A DNA stretch of 54,000 nucleotides from Mesostigma viride (taxonomy: Eukaryota; Streptophyta; Mesostigmatophyceae; Mesostigmatales; Mesostigmataceae), in assembly GCA_009746045.1 (NCBI GenBank), contig RPFO01000165.1:2583521-2637520 (forward strand). The letters are read 5' to 3'. Below are positions 43,813 to 53,680 of the stretch, piece after piece. Positions within the stretch are counted from its first letter, which is position 1, and the number at the start of each line of letters is the position of its first letter. A program made the position numbers and the translations under genes. The notes beneath the pieces were generated by a model. The model was not told the origin of the DNA. It was given only the letters and a program-made list of their open reading frames with translations, and searched no databases.

Positions 43813-45096
43813 AGGAGTACTGGTAGTAAGCTCGCCCCTGGTTTTGGACATTTGCTAGTTAAAGTTTATCAGGCTTTGCGGATGCGGACTCCATACGTTG
43901 TTTTTTGCATAGTACAGCTGTTTGAGTGTTTTGGTGATGACAAGCTTTGCATTTTTGGCCCTCAAACTTAATTGTTGACCATAGTAACGCTGTTGTGTAC
44001 CTGCTATCTATTGTGCTTGCATGCATGTTCTGTATGCAGGGCGCACTACTGCAAGGAGTTGGGTTACGTGCAGCATTGGGCTGCATTGAACAAGGCGCCT
44101 CTGGTGCCTGAGCGCATCAAGGCAGCTGTGGCAGGCGTGCGAGAGAAAGCGGATGAATTCGACAAAGTGCGTATGTATGGGTTCAACTATCGCACGGAGC
44201 ACGCTGATCGCACGCAAGCTCGGCGGCACCAAAATTCTGGCATCGCGTACCACCAGCCTGACGGCGCGTTGCAGTTTGGGCACATAACACACATTTTGCA
44301 AACTGCCCTAGCAGCGCCCATGCCAGAATGGGGATCGCAGTTGGTGCTGAGGGTTGAGCTTTTCAACCCTGGTCATGTCGCTCACCTTCCTAGTGAGAGG
44401 TTGATTGTGATCAGCAGTGCCGACCCCCGCCACGTAGCCCCAAGTTTGTTTTGCCAACATCGGTCAGTTCAGTGGGGTATGTGGTCGACAAGTCGTTTGC
44501 GCCTGAAATGGTGGTGATTCCAGCCAAGCTGCCGTGGAACATGGTCAATGACGCGCAGGGCCCTTTGAGTAATGTTGTGACGCGCTCCCTCGAGGCTAGG
44601 ATTGGGATCCTCTGCCTGTGCTTGATATCCCTGATGATGAAGTGCCGGCGGAGACTGTCGAGAAGACGACGACGAAGAAGAAGAAGAAGAAGGCGGGTCA
44701 AACCAAAGCACCCAAGCCACCCCTTGGCAAGGGCAAGGCACCTGCAGCGCCAAGGGCTGGGCCAGGCACAAAGCGCAAGGGGACTGATGCCCCGGAGGCA
44801 GGTCCAAGTTCTGCTTCGGCAACGGTGCCACCACAATCTGTGGGAACGCGGTCGAGTGGGAGACTGCGTGCTGATGTGAACTATAGGGAGACAGATGATG
44901 AGAATACTGATGAGGATGATGGGTATCAAACCAGTGATGAGTCTGAGGAAGACTTTTGATTTTTGGCATACGGCTGCACACAACGCTATTGTTTCAGTGG
45001 TTATTTTGCACCTGCCATGCATATTTGCGGCGTGCCAAATCAGAATATAATTTTAATAAAGTTTGCAATGCTCGTTTCGCTGTGATGGCTTTCTTG

Positions 45097-45472
45097 GGAC
45101 TTGTGTTTTTCTCCGTTTTTTGGGTCCTTGTGTTTTTCTCAGTTTTTTGGGTCCTTGTGATATTCTCGGTTTTCTCGGGTCGTTGGGTTTCCCTGAGAAT
45201 ATTGGACCTGAGAATATTGAGAATATATTCTCAGCTTTTTTCAGTCATTCTCAGGCAAATTCTCAGTGATTGAGAATTTTTGAGAATTTTTGAGAATAAA
45301 TGAGAATGAATTCTCATTTATTCTCATTTATTCTCATTTATTCTCAAAATTCTCAAAAAATTCTCAAAAATTCTCAGATATTCTCAATATTCTCAATTTT
45401 TTGTTGATTTTTGAGAATATGTGAGAATTTTTGAGAATTTTTGAGAATAAATTCGCAGCCGAGTTCCTAGTG
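45097..45472. repeat. Right subterminal arrays and terminal repeat of CACTA
   Basis: First come three tandem units of about 27 bp around CTTGTGTTTTTCTCAGTTTTTTGG (45097-45175), then more than 20 TGAGAAT/ATTCTCA motifs in both orientations (45180-45450), then the terminal repeat CAGCCGAGTTCCTAGTG ending at 45472. The array mirrors the left end but mixes orientations and includes a palindromic block of TGAGAATGAATTCTCA. Confidence 0.9.
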
Positions 45473-48372
45473 CGGTGGTAGTGTCCCAAACGAGACCCTT
45501 ACCCCGATCACGGTATGCTGTCGACCCTTGCATGGTAACTGACCAGGGTCGGCAGTGCACACATGGGGCTCCGGACCCGGTTGACGCGTGCATACGGTGG
45601 GCGATCCTCGCTATCCACCTTCTGCGTGACTAGGTGGGAAGGCAATGAGTTAGCAAAAACAAGCCCAGAGCGCGTGAGCTCTTGGTCTTTCACGCAGTGT
45701 TGAGCCAATTGCTGTGAGACAGCAACCTTTAGCCCGTCACCAAGCCACACCTTGTTGGTCACTTCCACGTCCAATGTGGGCAACCAGAATGCGTGCTTCC
45801 GAGATAGCTTGGCCATCCCCATGACCAAGCTATATGCCTCTTTGTTGCTCCTCGTTCCCATCGGCATGACGAGGCACGTTGCAGGCTTGCTAGCAAATCC
45901 TCAACATCCACTGGCATCCTTGCAGAGCCAGGGCGAACTGGATTTACCTAGCCACCTGCAACCTAGGAAGTACAGGACCTGTCACAAGCCTGCAAGACTT
46001 AGTATCCTTGCAGCCTTGTGCCAGTTCCAGTAACCCACCAGTCGCAGGCTGCTGTCCCTCCTGGTCTACGTGGACCACAGTCACGTGATAGTAGACAGGC
46101 TAAGCCTGTGCAGGCACGGCCTGCCACGTGTCCTGTCCACTACACCAGCGGATTGCACCCTCGCCGGCCGCGGACGGCTAGGACTTCGGGACCTCATATC
46201 TTCCTCGTCCCTTGTCTGTTTCAGGCGATTAGCACGGCGTTGGAAAGGTCTTTCCAAACTGCATCCACTAAGCGTATTGGCTGCCCCAAATGCCAACTCA
46301 ATGCTACCTCCGCAGACACACTCGGATGCTGCCTTGCTACGGCCCCCAAGACCGCCTGCACACCGGTCGCACACGCCACGTTGGTCCAATAGGCACGCAA
46401 ACTATGCGTGAGCCCACCCAGCCCTGCGTTGTCACACACGATGGGCTCCCCCAGGAGCGCCACGATTGTAGCCCAGTCCTCCCGCACCGCCTGATGTGGG
46501 CTGTCACCCGCCACAACGTTCTCAAACAGATACGCAGGCGGATGGGGCTGACGCGACTGCAACAGTCCCACCACACCGTCGCAACAGTTCCCAGAACAGC
46601 GCGCTACGTGGATCGGCTAGCCCCCGCCCTTGCCCTGACTGGCTCAGGCCCTGGCACTCCCAACCCGCAATTACCAAGTCGATGGCATGATGCCTGCGCA
46701 ACAACTGCTGCACCTGCACCTCACAGATGGCTCGGATATCCTGAGGACATTCCCCAAACGGGTCACGCCATGCTGATGGCGGAAACTGCGCGGGATACTC
46801 TCGATGGCGACAACACGCCACAGTGACTGAAGTACACCTGACGCGCCTTGTGCGATGGCTCTACCGCGATGAGTTTACGGCACACGCCGCCTGCGGCTAA
46901 AAAGCCTGCAATGCCCCCTCCGATCCCCGCAAACAGTTCCAACACTACCGCACCCTTGGCAAAATCAGGGACCTGCGGTAAGACTGCAGCAGAAAAATTA
47001 CCTTGGGCCTCCGAGACACCCGGTTGCACCAAAGTGAGGCCATGGCTGGCCATCTGAAGAATGGTGACGATGGCTTCAGTCACCCGCTTGCGCATAGCCA
47101 GCTGCCGCGTGGACGTCACAGCATCCAGCGACCACTGCGTGCGCATCTTGGCAATGCTCGCCGTTGGCTGAGGCAGCACCGTCCGATGCTTGTCCAACGC
47201 CGATGAGCCCGCCGCCCGTACCTCCACCATGCTGACCTCCACCACGCCCGCAGCCGCTGAAGGGTTGAGGCGTGCAGCCCCGGCTGAAGAACTGAAGCAT
47301 GAGACCGGCACACTGGCCCGCTTCAGGCCAGCCCCATCCCAATCAGGGATGTAAGACACCTCCTCCGCCCTATAGTCCACCTGAACCATGGCGCGAGCAA
47401 GGACATCCACCACGAGTAGTGCAGAATATTCACACTTGTTGACCACCAGCGCATACGCGGACACGGTGGTCATGCTAGAGGCGCGCAACGGATTGAAAAT
47501 CACGTTGACTTTAACCGCCGTCATAGCGTACGGCTTACTAGCCGGACCCTGCCAACTTGACACAGACACGGGGCTTTCCACTAAGCCACCGTTCTCGTAG
47601 GTCAGGTTCAGCATGGTGGCCAAGTCTATGCTGATGACTAGCGGCTGAGCACCGCTATCAAGCTTGACTGCGCCAACCAACGGACATGTCACAATGTCGC
47701 TCCATACATACATCTCCACAGGCTCCAACTGCTTGGAACGCTATGGACAGCTCACCATTGGGGTATGGAACCACCGTGGGAACCTGGGGAACTGCACTAG
47801 TGCGCTGCTGGCTACTTGTGCTGACCACTCCCGCTTGCACCACGGGCACTGCGGCTTCTACCGGCTGACGCCCGTAGGTGACGGACTCAGAATTGCGCAA
47901 GGTGCGCACATCATGCCCATCTGCGAACAACTGGATCTCGGACACAACCGACCCCAGCCACTCAACCCCTTTCTGCCCGAAGGTGTCGACCACCTGCCGT
48001 GCTGAAAACATGGGTACGTCCACAATGAACGGCATTGGGTACACAGGCGCCAATCGCCTACGCTGCTCCAGCCCAGCAGGGTTCGCATGCTCAAAAGCAT
48101 ATTGCACCCCAGCCAGCGGCATAGAAAAGGACGCGGGCAACTGCCCGGCAGGCAACATGGGTGCCTGCTGAAAAGAAAGCGGGCTGCGCGCCTGCTTGCC
48201 TTTGGTAGCCTCCGCAGCGTTGATCTCGACATCACCCGGCATGGGCGTCCAGAATGGGTCCTCCCGGTACACCGTCGCGACTGAATTGGTTGGGGGGCGC
48301 CGTCGCCTCCTCACCATGCTTGATGGCAGCCACCTGGGCTTCCATCGTGTCGGTCTTGCCTGCCATCTTGGC
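45473..48372 (-). pseudogene. Gypsy-DNMT copy 2: protease, DNMT, TRD
   Basis: Minus-strand match to about 6150-8376 of copy 1. The protease (LDSGAQPLVIS, near 47650) and DNMT motifs are present: LELFAGIGGG, AGWECQGLSQSG, LFENVV, LTHSLRAYWTN. The frame breaks near 46800, 46575 and 48280, so it is not functional as read. Unlike copy 1 it reads through the GGGGG run near 46350 into AVARQHPSVSAEVAL without a stop, showing the original continuity of DNMT into the TRD. A solo LTR (45648-46298) splits the TRD. Similarity to copy 1 ends at 48372, within the protein just after the zinc-knuckle position. Confidence 0.87.
45648..46298. mobile_element. Solo LTR with AGTT...AACT ends
   Basis: A 651-bp insertion absent from copy 1, flanked by a perfect CAATG duplication (45643-45647, 46299-46303). 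It begins AGTTAGCA and ends TGCCAACT, an 8-bp inverted pair with one mismatch, like the copia LTR ends in this window. It carries no coding motifs. The best reading is a solo LTR left by recombination between two LTRs of a copia-type element, in a family different from the complete one. Confidence 0.78.
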
Positions 48373-48912
48373 GGCGTGGTGGGTGGCGAGGTGGTTGTGG
48401 ACAGGGTTGAGGGCAGCGTTGACGAGGGAGGGGAGGTGATCGAAGCAGGTATTGGCGACTTGCTTGGCGGTGATGTCGATGGCGGCAGCAACAGTGGGGT
48501 CGGCTCCCAGGTCCAGCTAGAGAGGCCATGACAAAGCGCTCAAGGGCGCTGTCGGAAAGACGGGAGCACGTCCACCAGACTGCGAGGCAGAGGTCGGTGT
48601 CGTCGGGGTTGTCGTGGAGAAAGTCCGACAGGTGGGTAACCTGTTGGTTGCAGTCCCGGATCTCGCACTTTTTCTCGGCAGCCAGGTGCAGGATGGTGAG
48701 GGCGGCAGCTCGGGACAGGCGCATGATGGCGTTAAGGTCTGGCCATTTGCCAGGTAAAAACGCGGCTGCTTCCTCGGCAGAAAAGGCCTCCTCGCGGGTA
48801 TCCATGGCAGGGTCGCTGTTCGGCGGAGCGGTGGAGTGGAGCGGCTGGATGCTGACAGTGGCGTCCGGCATAGCATGCAAGGGGGTTTTCAATGACGCCA
48901 TGGCTTCATCAG

Positions 48913-49556
48913 TATGGCGCCGAGGCGTGGACCATCCCACCCAAACTGTCAGCTAGGCGGGCTAGACGGCACGGTTTACAGGATGCTCCGACAGGTCCTT
49001 AACGTAGGGTTTTCCGAGCGTCCGTCATCAGAGTCTTTGTATCATGGCATTCCTCGTATTTCGGACGAGATTAGGCAGCGTAGGATAGCATTTGTAGGAC
49101 ACCTTGCTCGCACCAGCCTGGTCGACACCGCCCTTGGCCTGGCCGGCCCCCAGCGGCTTGGCCAGCCAGGGCGACACATTCTGACCTGGCCTGGCCCCGA
49201 GGGCATTCCCAAAAGGGTAGGGAAACCTGTCACGAACTACATCCAGATGTTGCTGGACGACCTAGTGGTCCCAGCCCAGTTTGAGCACCGCATCCACTCT
49301 CTCTCCCGTCTTTGGACTGCCATGCAGGACAAGACGCGGTGGAAGAAGATTGTCAAGGCGCACACGCCCGACCCTGTGGGCAAGCCCCCTCCCCCCAAGC
49401 GGAGGAGGCGTTTTGATGAGTAGTGTAGTTAGGATTTTCTAGAGCTTAGAGTTAGGATAGTTCGATCACGCGGCTTCCTCCACCCCATCCATCATGGAAT
49501 ATGTGCTACATGATCTCCCCACGGAGGCATGTTATAATTTAATTTAATTTAATTTA
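48913..49556 (+). mobile_element. LINE copy A, 5'-truncated
   Basis: A non-LTR retrotransposon fragment with a perfect 13-bp duplication, ATGGCTTCATCAG (48900-48912, 49557-49569). It contains the last part of ORF2, a short 3' UTR and a tail of about four AATTT units. Truncation at the 5' end and a terminal simple-repeat tail are typical of target-primed reverse transcription. The target was the gag-like ORF on the other strand. Confidence 0.92.
48914..49423 (+). CDS. LINE ORF2 C-terminal fragment
   Basis: The end of a non-LTR pol: LDGTVYRMLRQVLNVGF, ISDEIRQRRIAFVGHLAR and RHILTWPGPEG match the region after the RT of LINE ORF2 proteins (pattern LDGxxxRMLR...IRxRRLxFAGH). It ends with a Pro/Lys/Arg-rich tail (PPPPKRRRRF) and a stop at 49421. 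The RT and endonuclease parts are missing, so it is inactive. The same tail is seen in copy B at 1219-1520. Confidence 0.85.
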   Translation: MAPRRGPSHPNCQLGGLDGTVYRMLRQVLNVGFSERPSSESLYHGIPRISDEIRQRRIAFVGHLARTSLVDTALGLAGPQRLGQPGRHILTWPGPEGIPKRVGKPVTNYIQMLLDDLVVPAQFEHRIHSLSRLWTAMQDKTRWKKIVKAHTPDPVGKPPPPKRRRRFDE

Positions 49557-49627
49557 ATGGCTTCATCAGCGAGTTGGTGCAGGGCCGCGTACGCTTGTGA
49601 TTGTTGGGATGAGTCGTATTCCGCCAT

Positions 49628-49800
49628 ATCGAGCTGAAAAACAGCGATATTTGCAGGGCAGGGCGGTGCCGGTATCTTCGGAAGTATTGAGCGATAGCTG
49701 CAGAAAATTATATCAGCGTGTCTGTCTTCAAAAGACAAGTCTTATGCAACCAAACCGATGAAATTTCATGGCCGGAGTCAAAAGTTATGAGCATTCTCGT
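49628..49800 (-). promoter_or_regulatory. Retroelement leader with TATA box, second copy
   Basis: Matches 1540-1710 in reverse complement. On the minus strand it has a TATAAT box (49707-49712) about 85 bases before the ATG at 49627, as in the first copy. A shared promoter and start context in front of different ORFs suggests that both belong to one retroelement group. Confidence 0.55.
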
Positions 49801-50230
49801 ATATTGCATTCCGTCACCGCATTTTCCGCATGAAGCTATATACGGGGATGGCCCCCCTATAAAAGCGTATTTTTTGGTCAACAATTAATAACATGAAGGG
49901 ATGAGCTGATTTTGTTGATCCAAGTAGGTAGAAACCATGTGCCATGACCTTTTTATGGGTGTTGTGCTTTTGGCATGCAACGGGTTCTCCCACTGTTCTG
50001 CATGGGCAAGATGTGCCCCAAGCAGCATTGTTTTCTATTTTTAGCACATAGCCGGTGTATGGCTGGGGGTAGTACCCCCAACAAGTGGTGGTATGCATGC
50101 CCACACATCATGTTTATGATCCCCAATCATCATTCAGTGGTTGGCAGTTGCATTTCTGTAGCTATTCAGAAGCTTCCAGTTTTCATGCAATTCCATGGGA
50201 CCCTCCCTTAAGGTGTAGCTATGGAGAACC
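49801..50230. other. No recognisable gene
   Basis: AT-rich sequence between the leader and the LINE ORF1 region. Small frames on both strands show no motifs. A CCTATAAAAG stands at about 49857, but nothing ties it to a gene. Confidence 0.4.
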
Positions 50231-51081
50231 TTGTGCACCCAGAGTAGGTGGCGGTTTACATCCCCCCACCTGCAGGTACCCGCCTTTCAGCAGCACGTGA
50301 CCCCCCTTGCTGCTGACGTCGCAGCAATGGGTGGTCCGCTGGCTGCTGAACTTCCTCACCTCACCGCCACCTCCACTGCCATTTCCGCCTCCACTGCCGA
50401 CATCAAAGCCCAGCTCCTCGACCTCGACCAACGCCTTCAAGCCACCGCCAACGCCCTTGAGAGCTTGCATGACACCGCCGGCCTCACCGCCCAAGCGGTG
50501 AAGGACATCGCCGCCCAGCCGGCGCCTGCTGGCCCGGCTGGCGATGCTCCCTCCACCTGGGCGGACTTGCTTAAGCAGCACACCACCTCCACCACCTCCA
50601 CCATCTCGGCACAACTCAAGCAACAAGCCCTCGACCTTCGCGAGGAGGCCGACATCGCCCGGCGCAGCCACAATACATCATCGTCAAGCACTTCGACCAG
50701 CCGGCAGGTGAGACCTCCACGAGCCTTCTTGAGGCATTTAAGCGCGCCATTTTTGCTCCCATGTTACTCACTGGTGAGCTGGACATGTCGGCTGTCCGCC
50801 TCCCCCGCGCGCGGGGGAAGGCTGGCCCGGCACCCGTGCTCCTCACCTTTAAGTACATGGCTGACAAGCTGGCGTTCCTTAAATGCCGCAAGAAGCTCTC
50901 AGAGACTCGCTTCACGCTGGACGACGACTTGACCCTGGCCCAGCAACAGCGGCGACGCGAGCTATGGCCGACCTACCTTCAGCTCCGGCAGAGCGCAAGG
51001 GGGAAGCCGGTATACTGGAGGGGGGCGGTCATCCACGTTGACCACAAGCCCTGGCAGCCCCCTCCTGCCACCTCAGACTAG
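50231..51081 (+). pseudogene. LINE ORF1-like protein
   Basis: An open frame (50231-50932), with the true C-terminal half in the frame ending at 51081 after a one-base shift near 50680. The N-terminal half is a predicted coiled coil (LLDLDQRLQATANALESLHD, then AQLKQQALDLREEADIARR). The C-terminal half has an RRM-like part (LLTGELDMSAVRLP, VLLTFKYMADKLAFLKCRKK) followed by RFTLDDDLTLAQQQRRRELW and KPVYWRGAVIHVD, a pattern common at the end of L1-type ORF1 proteins. It would bind LINE RNA as a trimer. The frame break means it is probably inactive. Confidence 0.65.
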
Positions 51082-51326
51082 GAATATATATTAAAAATAT
51101 AATTACTTACAACAGAGTGAAATCACTCAAACCAAAGCAAACGCCCAGCTATAAACCTATATACAGAGCCATGTCAAAGCTCTATACTACGATAAGACCA
51201 ATGGAATATATATATTAAAAATATAATTACTTACAGCAGAGTGAAATCACTCAAACCAAAGCAAACGCCCAGCTATAAACCTATATACAGAGCCATGTCA
51301 AAGCTCTATACTACGATAAGACCAAT
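51081..51326. repeat. AT-rich tandem repeat, 122-124 bp x 2
   Basis: Two nearly identical units (51081-51202 and 51203-51326) starting GGAATATATAT and ending AAGACCAAT. A partial third unit of about 48 bp stands at 51694-51741, on the far side of the pol fragment at 51349-51693. The unit may be the 3' UTR of the LINE whose ORF1 ends at 51081, or a small dispersed repeat. Confidence 0.85.
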
Positions 51327-51348
51327 GGAAACGCCTAACGGGAGGAAC

Positions 51349-51693
51349 CTAATAGCCCTGCTGCACCGCAAAATCAGCCCGCGTACGGCGGAGCATGATG
51401 TCCGCCATGGCCCGAGTCAGCGCCACCGACAAGCGCTGACGCCAATATGACGTCCAGGTCCGCGCCGACCATGGGGCCCGCTGGCCCTCCAGGTCCAGCC
51501 GGTCCTCCCGGAGCCGGCAACACTCCTTGAAGAAGGCGGAGGTCAGGGGCCCCATGGCCCCAAACTCCTCCAGGACAAAGGGCACCACACGATGGTGCCC
51601 GACGTCGCCGTAGGCCAGGAGCTTGGCCCGCTCCGCCCGGTCCGCCGTGTAACCTGCCGTGAGGGAGGCCCCAGCCACGTGGCTAAGAGCCAA
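51349..51693 (-). pseudogene. Retroelement pol C-terminal fragment
   Basis: A 114-codon minus-strand frame with VVPFVLEEFGAMGPLTSAFF and TSYWRQRLSVALTRAMADIM. This combination is familiar from the C-terminal region of LINE-type pol proteins in algae and other protists. It lies between copies of the AT-rich repeat on the opposite strand from ORF1, so it is a separate inserted piece. No catalytic domain is present. Confidence 0.5.
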
Positions 51694-51741
51694 GGGAATA
51701 TATATATTAAAAATATAATTACTTACAGCAGAGTGAAATCA

Positions 51742-52514
51742 ATGGAATATATATACCAGTAGTGTAGATTAGTAAGGCTTAGCCTAGCATGTGGCCCACG
51801 CGCATGTGCGCCCATAATGGCCCCCATGGATGTTGCCTTCAGAATTTAGCCAAGCCATGCCTATATTGGGACCCCCATGGATGTTGCATTAAGAATTTAG
51901 CCATGCTATGCCATGCAGAGAGATGCTCTCTGTCGAGAAGCCATGCCCTAGCTCTTGTATCAAGGAGACAACCAGCGCAGGCCAGAAATCGGGAGAATCC
52001 GGACCATGGTAGCTCGAGCCTGCCGTTATCTTGTCCGCGTGTTCGAGTCGTTCAGGATGATGAAGATGAATGGTGATGGAAATGTGTATCCTTGTGCATT
52101 GAAATTATGGCTGGCTTACGTGTAGAGCGACTAGATGACCTAGACGGTGGGGCCGGAAACAGCATGCTTGATCAGGGCGTGTGTTTCGAGCCTAACTGGC
52201 CGGGAGTGTCTAGTGGTGAGCACCATTGCTGCGATCGCTCTCCCACCATTTACGAGGAAATACCCGCAAATGGAAAACCACTGAAAAGGTAGCTAGTCAG
52301 TCATCACGTTAGCCATGCCATGATTCCAAACGTCCAAGAACTGCACACGGTGCAAAGGCAAAAAGCCGGAGGACAGCACTTTCAAATGTGCGGCGGGAAC
52401 CAAAAGCCTGCGGATGCCAGAAAACATCGTGTTGCTGCAGCGACGCGACGATGTGGACAACGAATCCAGTGCCAAGCTCGGAACGGCCGCAAAGGAGATC
52501 TGGCATCACAGGGT
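51742..52514. other. No recognisable gene; short repeat
   Basis: Contains two copies of CCCCCATGGATGTTGC followed by similar AGAATTTAGCCA words (51830-51910). Small frames (for example 52092-52292) show nothing recognisable. It is probably old repeat sequence. Confidence 0.4.
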
Positions 52515-52811
52515 TCAGATGTGCGGAGATACTATGCGATCCAGCCGGTCCATGACCTGTTTGTAGAGCTTGTGCCAAGGGGCAGCACCGAACAGATGTG
52601 GGTGACGTTGCAAAAAACATCGGACTTGACGGAGCATAATGTCTCGGTCATAGTCTTTGACCAATAAACGCTGCAAGAGTTCAACAAGAGTCGTGATGAA
52701 ATCAACACGATAAGAACAAAGACGGGAAAAACAATGTAACTGAGAAAGAACAACACCATATTTTGTTGTGTGGGAAAGGAGACTTGTATAGCCATGATGA
52801 TCTTCCCCCAC
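52515..52811 (-). pseudogene. Possible LINE pol fragment
   Basis: A 98-codon minus-strand frame with LVKDYDRDIMLRQVRCFLQR and PWHKLYKQVMDRLDR. The helical, basic character resembles the thumb or connection part of LINE RTs, but no catalytic motif is visible. It could equally be chance. Confidence 0.25.
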
Positions 52812-52908
52812 ATGACATACTCCCCCTTAGCTGGGCATAGTGTGAAGATCATGAGGGTGCCGGTGCCCTTGAGGCACCTAGAGCAAGTGCTGCTTACATT
52901 CCACTCTT

Positions 52909-53117
52909 GCAGGAAGTAGCCTAGAATGTATTAAAAGCCATATGCCCCTTCTCAGGGATATGTGCTACATATTCTCCCAACGGAGTTATGTTACAATTCA
53001 ATTCAATTCAATTCACCTGCAGGTTGTAGCTCAGAATGTATTAGTAACCATATGCCCCCTCTCAGGGCTATGTGTTACATAAGCTCCCGACGGACTTCTG
53101 TTCTTAATTAATTAATG
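52909..53117 (+). repeat. Two tandem LINE 3' ends with different tails
   Basis: Two copies of about 100 bp in tandem: 52909 to about 53017, ending in AATTC units, and about 53024-53117, ending in AATTA units. Both share CATATGCCCC-TCTCAGGG, ATGTGCTACAT/ATGTGTTACAT and CTCCCAACGGAG/CTCCCGACGGAC with the 3' end of LINE copy A (49499-49556). They are minimal 3' ends, one placed next to the other, perhaps by repeated insertion at a tail. Confidence 0.75.
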
Positions 53118-53245
53118 GAGAAGCTTACGACACGATACAACTAACACTTTCATCATCATCATTATTACAATTATTAAACAGACGCCTGCCCGAAGGTCAC
53201 GGAGCAGAAACCCTCTAAAGGTTATGAGATGAAGGGGAGAGGGGA

Positions 53246-53265
53246 GGGGGGGGGGGGGGGGGGGG

Positions 53266-53354
<89 letters not shown>

Positions 53355-53356
53355 CA
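53246..53356. repeat. Poly(G) run and (GA)n microsatellite
   Basis: About 23 G in a row, then about 42 GA units with slight irregularity at the right end. The Ser/Leu-rich frame on the minus strand is a by-product. Such tracts are error-prone in sequencing. Confidence 0.95.
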
Positions 53357-53680
53357 GGAAACACAAAGACTAATAAAAACTACTTAAGTTATACGAATGC
53401 CAGGGGGGCAGGCTATAAGCTACATGCGCACGAGAACAGGAGTTTCCTCGGCATGCCGTGCGTCCGAAGATGGTTGTCTCTAAAGTGGGTCCCCCGACCC
53501 GAAGGGGCGGAAACTGCTAGCGTGCCCCCAAACCCTGCGCTTGGCGGCGGGCACGAGCCCCAGGGCCCAAATTGTCACCATTTGCACTGTATGTGAACGG
53601 AAAGCTACTTTTGAATAAGCTCGACTGAAGTGGACAACTGAATAAGCCGCCTTGCCTGCCACAAGGTTTCACGAAGGTCC
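53357..53680. other. Downstream region of PC-esterase gene
   Basis: Immediately 3' of the host-like gene on the minus strand. No second gene is visible. It probably holds that gene's 3' UTR, but no poly(A) signal is clear. Confidence 0.4.

Larger units (their letters stand above)
48373..49627 (-). pseudogene. Gag-like ORF fused to gypsy-DNMT copy 2
   Basis: Starts MAEYDSSQQSQAYAALHQLA at 49627, behind the leader with TATA box. It is split by LINE copy A (48913-49556) but rejoins in frame once that is removed. It continues with helical segments (DLNAIMRLSRAAALTILHLA and LSDFLHDNPDDTDLCLAVWW) and, after a shift near 48530, passes in frame into the gypsy part at 48372 (HNHLATHHAAKMAGKTD). It has no similarity to the gag of copy 1 and lacks the zinc knuckle. 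It may be the gag of another element joined by template switching. No known family recognised. Confidence 0.5.

Noticed and set aside
45648-46298. Host exon inserted in copy 2
   Set aside because: The CAATG duplication and AGTT...AACT ends show a mobile-element insertion.
53112-53366. Ser/Leu-repeat protein
   Set aside because: It is a translation of the GA microsatellite and poly(G) run.
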